Of a DNA stretch of 6,453 nucleotides, positions 1 to 5,340 are shown one piece after another. The notes beneath the pieces were generated by a model. It was not told the DNA's origin and searched no databases. It was given only the letters and a program-made list of their open reading frames with translations. Both the position numbers and the translations under genes were made by a program. Every line of letters begins with the position of its first letter. The first letter of the stretch is position 1. Source of the stretch: Candidatus Margulisiibacteriota bacterium (GTDB taxonomy: Bacteria; Margulisbacteria; WOR-1; JAKLHX01); contig JAKLHX010000066.1 in the NCBI GenBank assembly GCA_022709925.1, positions 1-6,453 of the forward strand. Reading direction: 5' to 3'.

Positions 1-1
1 G

Positions 2-1297
2 ACCGTCGCGATAGGCGCATTGATGGCCACGAACGCATTCTCATGGATGATACTTCCTTTGCTTTTGATCGCCGCAGGGACCATTTCTTCTATAGTTGGA
101 GTGCTTTTCATACAGCTCATACAGGATAAGAATCCCCAGCTTGCTCTCAGGTATTCTACGTATGTGGCGCAGGCGCTGTTCATCATCGCGGCTTTCTTTT
201 TGACCAAGATGGTCGTGGGTAGCGTGAACATGTTCTGGGCGATACTTTCCGGCATATTGGCCGGTATCGCGATAGGTTTCATATCCGAGGTCTACACTTC
301 GGGAAAGATACTTAAACAGATAGTAGAGTCCTGCAAGACAGGCCCTGCTACTAACATCATAACCGGTTTGGCTATAGGCATGAAGAGCACGATCTGGCCG
401 ATACTTTCTATCTGCGCGGCGATCCTGGTTTCTTATTACTTCGGCGGGCTTTACGGTATAGCGATATCCGCCGTAGGCATGCTCGGTACGACCGGGATCA
501 TCATGTCCGTTGACGCATACGGGCCAATTGCTGACAATGCAGGCGGCATTGCCACTATGTCAGGCCTTCCGGACGGCGTCAGGAAGATCACGGACACTCT
601 CGATTCTTTGGGTAATACTACAGCGGCGATCGGCAAAGGTTTTGCTATAGGGTCTGCCGCTTTGACGGCACTTGCGCTGTTCTCTGCTTACACTCAGGTA
701 GTCGGACTTAAATCGATCAACGTCATGAACCCGAATGTCGTGATCGGACTGTTCATCGGAGGATTGGTCCCGTTCGCATTCGTTTCTATGACGATGCAGG
801 CGGTCGGCCGTGCGGCGTTCAAGATGGTCGAAGAAGTAAGACGCCAGTTCCGTGAGATAAAAGGACTTCTTGAAGGCAAAGCAAAACCTGATATCAGCAA
901 ATGCGTCGATATCAGCACATCAGCCGCTTTGACCGAGATGGTCATGCCCGGCGTTTCTGCTATATTGGTCCCTGTCATCATAGGTATAGTGCTTGGTCCG
1001 GAAGCTTTGGGCGGACTTTTGGCCGGTTCTCTTTGTGTGGGTGTGCCTATGGCGATCATGCTTGCCAATTCCGGAGCGGTCTGGGATAACGGCAAAAAAG
1101 CGATCGAAGAAGGCGCCGGCGGAGGAAAAGGTACTCCTGTCCATGCGGCAGCAGTCGTAGGGGACACCGTTGGGGACCCTTTCAAAGATACAAGCGGTCC
1201 CGCAATGAACATATTGATCAAATTGATGTCCATCGTTTCTCTTGTGCTCGGACCTGTCCTTGTGCAGATCCACAATATGTTGTTCCTTATAAAATAG
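2..1297 (+). CDS. hppA: K+-dependent membrane-bound pyrophosphatase, C-terminal part (5' end off window)
   Basis: This integral membrane enzyme hydrolyses pyrophosphate and uses the energy to pump H+ or Na+ out of the cytoplasm. The reading frame is open from base 2, so the TTG/ATG near base 20 is internal. About 431 residues are visible, and with family members usually 660-770 residues long roughly 240 are missing. Family motifs are clear: DAYGPIADNAGG (from base 512), GNTTAAIGKGFAIGSA (from 611), WDNGKK (about 1082-1099) and GDTVGDPFKDTSGP (from 1160) with its three aspartates, then NILIKLM. After GNTT, Ala and, three residues on, Gly match the K+-dependent class; K+-independent enzymes have Lys and Thr there. 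The gate glutamate that helps separate Na+ from H+ pumps lies in the missing part, so the ion is undecided. One small oddity is KGTPVHAAAVVGD, where many relatives read KGSxAHKAAVVGD. The gene ends at a strong terminator. The family assignment is very secure. Confidence 0.97.
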   Translation, partial: TVAIGALMATNAFSWMILPLLLIAAGTISSIVGVLFIQLIQDKNPQLALRYSTYVAQALFIIAAFFLTKMVVGSVNMFWAILSGILAGIAIGFISEVYTSGKILKQIVESCKTGPATNIITGLAIGMKSTIWPILSICAAILVSYYFGGLYGIAISAVGMLGTTGIIMSVDAYGPIADNAGGIATMSGLPDGVRKITDTLDSLGNTTAAIGKGFAIGSAALTALALFSAYTQVVGLKSINVMNPNVVIGLFIGGLVPFAFVSMTMQAVGRAAFKMVEEVRRQFREIKGLLEGKAKPDISKCVDISTSAALTEMVMPGVSAILVPVIIGIVLGPEALGGLLAGSLCVGVPMAIMLANSGAVWDNGKKAIEEGAGGGKGTPVHAAAVVGDTVGDPFKDTSGPAMNILIKLMSIVSLVLGPVLVQIHNMLFLIK

Positions 1298-1311
1298 CCC
1301 GGCGAAGAATT

Positions 1312-1350
1312 AAAAAGAGGGAGCCCTCCGATATCGGAGGGCTCTTTTTT
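1312..1350. terminator. Bidirectional intrinsic terminator between hppA and mntP
   Basis: Bases 1321-1344 form a perfect 24-bp inverted repeat (12-base arms, GAGCCCTCCGAT and its complement). A T-run (1345-1350) follows on the plus strand. An A-rich run (1312-1318) precedes it and becomes a U-rich tail, after two C residues, on the minus strand. The stem can extend further by G-U and A-U pairs. It sits 14 bases after the hppA stop and directly beyond the mntP stop, so one hairpin can end both convergent transcripts. The plus-strand T-run overlaps the mntP stop codon (1349-1351). Confidence 0.93.
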
Positions 1351-1903
1351 ATAAAGTATGTTCTATGAGTATTTTTATCCCTATGAGTATTAGGATAACT
1401 CCGGCGGCTTTTTCCATGTTGTTCTCAAAAAGACTGCCGACCCTTTTTCCGATCACAAAACCCGCAAGCGACATAGCGAATGTAACGATGCCTATCATAA
1501 TTACAGGGGTGATGATGCTCACGTTTAGCAGCGCGAAGCTGAGCCCCACGGCCAAAGCATCTATGCTTGTCGCTAAAGATAGCATAAGAAGCGTGTTTAG
1601 AGGTACGGCAGGAGACCTTTTGCCGTCCTCTATGACCGATGCCTCATATATCATCTTGCATCCTATAAAAATGAGCAGACCGAAAGCGACCCAGTGATCG
1701 AACCCCGCGATAAATTTGCTGATACTTGTGCCGGCTGTCCAGCCTATACACGGCATTATCACCTGAAAGATACCAAAGCTTAAGGCGAATCTGACCGCAT
1801 GGTAAGAGCGGTCTTTGTTGATGATTGCTCCGTACGCCATGGATACGGCGGTCGCGTCCATCGCAAGCCCCACAGAAATAAGAACTAATGAAAATATATC
1901 CAT
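1349..1903 (-). CDS. mntP: Manganese efflux pump MntP
   Basis: This is a small inner-membrane protein of the MntP (former DUF204/YebN) family, which exports Mn2+ and protects cells from manganese excess. At 184 residues it matches the usual length (E. coli MntP is about 188). The family's repeated signature is seen twice: GLAMDATAVS near residues 12-21 with Asp16, and SIDALAVGLS near 113-122 with Asp115. These are the membrane-buried acidic positions of the two pseudo-symmetric halves. About six hydrophobic helices are apparent, with a charged loop (EDGKRS) near residues 92-97. The ATG at 1901-1903 starts the canonical MDIF... N-terminus. No SD site precedes it: the upstream minus-strand sequence reads ...TTAATATATCTTC. 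A TGnTAATAT extended -10-like element (1918-1910, minus) would place the transcript start at or next to the ATG. A TATTAT element (1946-1941, minus) is an alternative with a leader of about 30 bases. There is no room for the yybP-ykoY Mn2+ riboswitch found upstream of some mntP genes. The gene is divergent from cstA. Confidence 0.93.
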   Translation of the reverse strand: MDIFSLVLISVGLAMDATAVSMAYGAIINKDRSYHAVRFALSFGIFQVIMPCIGWTAGTSISKFIAGFDHWVAFGLLIFIGCKMIYEASVIEDGKRSPAVPLNTLLMLSLATSIDALAVGLSFALLNVSIITPVIMIGIVTFAMSLAGFVIGKRVGSLFENNMEKAAGVILILIGIKILIEHTL

Positions 1904-1936
1904 GAAGATATATTAACATGCAATCCCGTCCCGGAG

Positions 1937-1945
1937 TGATATAAT
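1937..1945 (+). promoter_or_regulatory. Extended -10 promoter for cstA
   Basis: TG-A-TATAAT is a perfect extended -10 element (TG at 1937-1938, TATAAT at 1940-1945). It predicts a transcript start near 1952 and a leader of only about 17 bases containing the SD site. No good -35 is present at 17-18 bp. TTAACA at 1913-1918 resembles one but is 21 bp away, which fits an extended -10 promoter that does not depend on a -35. The element is read from sequence only. Confidence 0.6.
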
Positions 1946-1957
1946 AATTTACGTCTG

Positions 1958-1967
1958 AAGGAGGAAG
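1958..1967 (+). promoter_or_regulatory. Strong Shine-Dalgarno site of cstA
   Basis: AAGGAGGAAG, with the full AGGAGG core at 1959-1964, lies four bases before the ATG at 1969. It fixes the cstA start. It is the only strong SD site seen before a start codon in the window. Confidence 0.85.
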
Positions 1968-1968
1968 A

Positions 1969-3570
1969 ATGTTATCTGTAGCCATACTTCTCGGATCGAT
2001 AGCTCTTTTTATACTGTCTTACTTCACTTATGCCTCGTGGATAGGGAAAAAATTCGATATCGACGACGGGAAACACACTCCTGCCAAGACCAAATATGAC
2101 GGGGTGGATTTTGTCCCTACGCACAAATTCGTTCTGCTGGGACATCATTTTGCGTCAATAGCAGGGGTAGGGCCTATTATAGGCCCGATACTCGGGGCGC
2201 AGTTCGGATATCTGCCCGTACTGTTATGGATCGTGGTCGGAAGTATATTCTTCGGCGCTGTGCAGGATTTTACTTCTCTGATATTATCCGTCAGACATCA
2301 CGGCAGGACGATAGGGGGCATACTTGAATCCCTTATAGGGCGGACAGGGAAAAGAGTCTTTCTGGTATTTACATGGTTCACATTGATCCTGGTCATAGGG
2401 GTTTTTTCCATAGTGATCGCCAATACCTTCATATCCACTCCGCAGGCCGGGACATCTTCCATCATATTCATCTTTCTTGCTGTCGCGTTCGGATATCTGC
2501 TGTACGTCAGGAAGCTTCCCATGATCCCGCTTACATTGCTGTTCGTAGTATTGTTGTTCCTTTCGATCTGGATAGGGATGCTTTTTCCCGTAGCTTTTTC
2601 TTACAGGACATGGATCATCCTTCTTCTGGTTTATGTCGCTGTCGCGTCAGTGACGCCTATATGGATACTGCTCCAGCCGAGGGATTATCTTAACTCTTTC
2701 CTTCTGTACGCTCTTTTGGGCATAGGTATCTTCGGCATATTGTTTTACCGTCCCGGCGTGCATCTTGACGCGTTCACCGGCATATACGCGCCGAACCTGG
2801 GATATATTTTCCCCATATTGTTCGTTACGGTCGCATGCGGGGCCATAAGCGGTTTCCATTCCATAGTCGCGTCAGGATCTTCATCGAAACAGGTGGATAA
2901 AGAGTCCGATGCCCAGTTCGTGGGTTATGGAGGAATGCTCATAGAGGCCGTTCTTGCTATAGTGGCGCTGACCACTGCGTTCATGATGATGAAAGGCCAG
3001 TATATGTCCCTTGTAAGGAACCCTGCAGAAATATTTGCTCTCGGATTTGCCAGCTTTTTCGGGGCTATGGGATTTCCCTCGGAAGCAGGCAAGACGTTCG
3101 CTTCCCTGGCTATCGCTTCGTTCGCTCTGACGACCTTGGACACGGCTACAAGGCTGGGCAGGTATACTATGCAGGAATTCTTTGAAGGAAGCTCCCGGCC
3201 TGCGGCTAAATTCCTTATGAACAGGTATGCAGCCACGGTGATCACTGTCCTTGGGGCCTGCCTTTTCGTGTTCAACAGGCAGGGAACGATGTCCATCTGG
3301 CCCATGTTCGGCTCCGCTAATCAGATGCTGGCGGCGCTTGCCCTGATCGCCGTCACTATTTACCTTGCAAAACGCTCGATAGGTAACCTTTTCGTTAAGA
3401 TCCCGGCAGTCTTCATGTTCTTTGTTACGGCCACTGCTATAACGCTTCAAATGATAGACAGTTTCAGGAAAGGGAATATCATCCTTTCGGTCATTGCGCT
3501 GGTGTTGCTGCTGACATCTTTGTACATACCGTTCCTCTATGTCGCGGGACACAAGGATACCGGCAGTTGA
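1969..3570 (+). CDS. cstA: Carbon starvation protein CstA, short form (predicted pyruvate/peptide transporter)
   Basis: This is a polytopic inner-membrane transporter of the CstA family. E. coli relatives (CstA, BtsT) take up pyruvate and have also been linked to peptide use under starvation. Hallmarks run along the protein: DGVDFVPTHKFVLLGHHFAS (residues 44-63) followed by IAGVGPIIGP, GAVQDF (96-101), TVACGAISGFHSIVASG (287-303), LTTLDTATRLGRY (387-399) and MFGSANQMLAALAL (446-459). Both the N-terminal CstA core and the C-terminal CstA_5TM-like region are present. At 533 residues it is much shorter than E. coli CstA (about 700) but matches the short forms common in other phyla, and both termini look intact. 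The start is fixed by the AGGAGG site. No YbdD-like small partner gene follows; the next gene is unrelated. The substrate cannot be deduced from sequence. No clear terminator follows in the 59-bp gap. Confidence 0.94.
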   Translation: MLSVAILLGSIALFILSYFTYASWIGKKFDIDDGKHTPAKTKYDGVDFVPTHKFVLLGHHFASIAGVGPIIGPILGAQFGYLPVLLWIVVGSIFFGAVQDFTSLILSVRHHGRTIGGILESLIGRTGKRVFLVFTWFTLILVIGVFSIVIANTFISTPQAGTSSIIFIFLAVAFGYLLYVRKLPMIPLTLLFVVLLFLSIWIGMLFPVAFSYRTWIILLLVYVAVASVTPIWILLQPRDYLNSFLLYALLGIGIFGILFYRPGVHLDAFTGIYAPNLGYIFPILFVTVACGAISGFHSIVASGSSSKQVDKESDAQFVGYGGMLIEAVLAIVALTTAFMMMKGQYMSLVRNPAEIFALGFASFFGAMGFPSEAGKTFASLAIASFALTTLDTATRLGRYTMQEFFEGSSRPAAKFLMNRYAATVITVLGACLFVFNRQGTMSIWPMFGSANQMLAALALIAVTIYLAKRSIGNLFVKIPAVFMFFVTATAITLQMIDSFRKGNIILSVIALVLLLTSLYIPFLYVAGHKDTGS

Positions 3571-3629
3571 TAAAGGCTTTTAGTCTTCATTGGGATTTTT
3601 CACTTTTTCGTTCGATACATATTTGAATA

Positions 3630-4349
3630 ATGAAATTATCTTTTCAAAGCTCAAAGCCCAAGCTGCGTACGTATATGCAGAGCTTCAGGCCGGATTATAC
3701 TGCGCTTAAGCAGACCGCCCGCGACTTTTTACCGTACGCGGTAGGAGCGGCAGCAGTTGCCGCATCCGTAGACTACTCTTATGATGCTTTTCCGTGCGTC
3801 AAGGGAAATCTGGACCTCGTACGGGATATGCTAAAACAACATCAAACATTTTATGAGTATTCGGCTTCAGGGATAGCTCTGGGGTTAATCCCCGATCTCT
3901 TGGCCCAGCGGTACGAGATATTGTCCAAGACAAGGGAGAAAATAGATCTGCGCAGGTCGGCGGTCATGAGCGCTGTCGGGGCGATATCGGGCGGGTTGAT
4001 AATAAGGCAGATGTTCGATTTTAATTTGGATACATTTCATGGGTCTGGATTTTCACAGACAGTAAAAAGGGTCTTGTTCGACCAGCTGGTCTTTACGCCC
4101 CCTTATTTGGGATCTTTTTTTGCGGCTATGCATATACTTAACAGAGGCAAGCTTAAAGACATGCCTTATGCCACGCTGAAAAAATTGTCCGAAGTGCTTC
4201 CTGTAAACTGGCTGGTCTTTGGTGGATGTTTTTCCTGGATAATCTATTTGTCTCCGCCCGATGCCATGATCTATGTACAGACCGCGCTTGCCGTGCTCTG
4301 GAGATCGTTCTTGTACCACAAGTCTTCTGTTGACCAATCCTCCAAATAA
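3630..4349 (+). CDS. Mpv17/PMP22-family-like membrane protein
   Basis: This 239-residue protein has several moderately hydrophobic segments. Residues about 61-231 align along their length with the Mpv17/PMP22 family (human MPV17, recalled from memory, is about 176 residues). Matching points are: the LxxH of the N-terminal motif (Leu68, His71); Gly81...Asp89...Gln93 matching the family GxxxGxGDxxxQ; VKRVLFDQLVFTPPYLG (145-161) matching KKMLLDQ..F.P..LG, with Asp151-Gln152 and Pro157; and NWLVF...IIYLSPP...QTALAVLWRSFLYHK (193-231). That last block aligns without gaps and keeps Asn193, Tyr206, Pro209, Trp224 and Ser226. A segment of about 60 residues (1-60) with a hydrophobic stretch near 34-47 is extra to the core. 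Eukaryotic members sit in mitochondrial, peroxisomal or vacuolar membranes and some form channels; their role in bacteria is unknown. ATG 3630 is the first in-frame start after a TGA at 3624, and no SD site is visible. A later start (Met16) is possible. The family call rests on my own alignment. Confidence 0.7.
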   Translation: MKLSFQSSKPKLRTYMQSFRPDYTALKQTARDFLPYAVGAAAVAASVDYSYDAFPCVKGNLDLVRDMLKQHQTFYEYSASGIALGLIPDLLAQRYEILSKTREKIDLRRSAVMSAVGAISGGLIIRQMFDFNLDTFHGSGFSQTVKRVLFDQLVFTPPYLGSFFAAMHILNRGKLKDMPYATLKKLSEVLPVNWLVFGGCFSWIIYLSPPDAMIYVQTALAVLWRSFLYHKSSVDQSSK

Positions 4350-4358
4350 TATTATAGT
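4330..4358 (+). promoter_or_regulatory. Near-consensus sigma-70-type promoter for the lipoprotein hydrolase gene
   Basis: TTGACC (4330-4335) and TATAGT (4353-4358) are separated by exactly 17 bp. Each hexamer differs from the TTGACA/TATAAT consensus at one base. The -35 lies inside the last codons of the Mpv17-like gene and the -10 just after its stop. The predicted transcript start is near 4365, at or next to the GTG proposed as the start of the following gene. The element fits the rules well but is unsupported by data. Confidence 0.6.
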
Positions 4359-4365
4359 TACAAAT

Positions 4366-5334
4366 GTGAAAAGATATTTTTTTGCCGTTCAAATATTGCT
4401 TTTATTCTTTGCCGCGGGCTGTACAAATCCTCCGCAGCCGTCAGCGTTTTTCCCTCCTCCCGGACAGATGGTGGATGTCGGCGGATATAAAATGCATATC
4501 CAAATTACGGGTTCCGGAAGCCCTGCGGTCGTGATGCTTGCCGGATCGGCGGATTTTTCGCTGACATGGGCGCTTGTCGCTCCCGAGATCGCAAAGACGC
4601 ACCGCGTTTGTACGTACGACCGCGCCGGACTCGGTTGGAGCGAGGCGAGTCCGAACCCAAGGCTCATGACCTTTGAAGCCGCTGAGCTCCATACGCTTTT
4701 GCAGAATGCGGGAGTGCTGCCTCCGTACGTTCTTGTTTCTCATTCCGCGGGAGGCGTTTTGGCCAGACTTTTCGCGCATACATATCCGGGTGAGGTAGCA
4801 GGGATGGTGTTCGTAGATCCCGGGCACGAAGAGCAGAAATCGCGGCAGGACCCGGATGTACAGGCTTCAATGGACGAAGCTGTGGCCCCGGCTCTTGCAA
4901 GGCTTCAGACTTTTTATGAAAAAGCGGTAAGCGGGACCATATCTCTGTCTGACGTAAGCGGCATGGTAGATGCTTCCGTTCCTGAAAAAGAGCGTTTGGA
5001 GTACGAGTACATATATATGACCAGACCGGTGCATTGGCAGACCGTTATCGCCGAAACTTTGAACCTTGATGAGAGTTTTGCGGAGGTCAAGGACCAACAT
5101 ATCACTTCGGTCGGGAATATCCCGCTCATTGTCGTAAGTTCAAGCGCTACAATGGAGCTCGCGGCGACGCCTGAACTTTCCGTGCGTGCCGACAGGGTGC
5201 TGCGCGGACTTCAGTGGGAGATAGTAGGGGAGTCCCCGCAGGGAGTGCATGTGACGGCCGAAGGCACGACGCATTTTATCCAGCATGTAAAGCCGCAGGC
5301 TGTGATCGACGCGATCGAACAGGTTCTTGATTAG
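4366..5334 (+). CDS. Alpha/beta-hydrolase-fold lipoprotein
   Basis: This is a predicted secreted, lipid-anchored serine hydrolase of unknown substrate. Starting at GTG 4366, the 322-residue protein opens with a short lipoprotein signal: basic KR, a hydrophobic run to Phe15, then AAGC with Cys19 as lipidation site. The residues after Cys19 are Thr-Asn, with no Asp at +2, which would suggest outer-membrane sorting if Lol rules apply. The fold follows: strand VVMLAG with oxyanion-loop GSADF (near 60-64), TYDRAGLGWS (83-92), nucleophile elbow VLVSHSAGG with Ser127, strand MVFVDPG (147-153), and the C-terminal THFIQHVKPQAVIDAI with likely catalytic His303. The elbow is S-H-S-A-G, so the usual first Gly of GxSxG is Ser. 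No acid in the usual loop after the IPLIVVSS strand is obvious. A frame-compatible ATG at 4273 would add 31 residues before the signal and overlap the preceding gene, so I prefer GTG 4366. No SD site is seen. The stop is 6 bp before the next gene. Confidence 0.85.
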   Translation: MKRYFFAVQILLLFFAAGCTNPPQPSAFFPPPGQMVDVGGYKMHIQITGSGSPAVVMLAGSADFSLTWALVAPEIAKTHRVCTYDRAGLGWSEASPNPRLMTFEAAELHTLLQNAGVLPPYVLVSHSAGGVLARLFAHTYPGEVAGMVFVDPGHEEQKSRQDPDVQASMDEAVAPALARLQTFYEKAVSGTISLSDVSGMVDASVPEKERLEYEYIYMTRPVHWQTVIAETLNLDESFAEVKDQHITSVGNIPLIVVSSSATMELAATPELSVRADRVLRGLQWEIVGESPQGVHVTAEGTTHFIQHVKPQAVIDAIEQVLD

Positions 5335-5340
5335 GCAGAT

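Noticed and set aside
694..1275. 193-codon minus-strand frame opposite hppA
   Set aside because: It is antisense to strongly conserved pyrophosphatase motifs, and the Pro/Thr/Ser-rich translation is typical of a shadow frame.
1904..1968. yybP-ykoY manganese riboswitch upstream of mntP
   Set aside because: The spacer is only 65 bp, too short for the structure of about 100 bases, and no matching stems are visible.
1644..1985. 113-codon minus-strand frame overlapping mntP and the start of cstA
   Set aside because: It is an alternate frame of mntP with low-complexity, Cys/Arg-rich translation and no family resemblance. mntP itself carries clear family motifs.
2881..3552. 223-codon minus-strand frame opposite cstA
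   Set aside because: It is antisense to the conserved CstA core, highly charged and His/Arg/Ser-rich, with no recognisable domain.
3571..3629. Terminator after cstA or promoter before the Mpv17-like gene
   Set aside because: T-runs and a TTGGGA are present, but there is no stable hairpin and no -10 at good spacing (nearest TACATA is 20 bp away).
4273..4365. Upstream ATG extension (31 residues) of the lipoprotein hydrolase
   Set aside because: It overlaps the end of the Mpv17-like gene by 77 bp, has no SD site and would bury the lipoprotein signal inside the protein. GTG 4366 gives a normal signal peptide.
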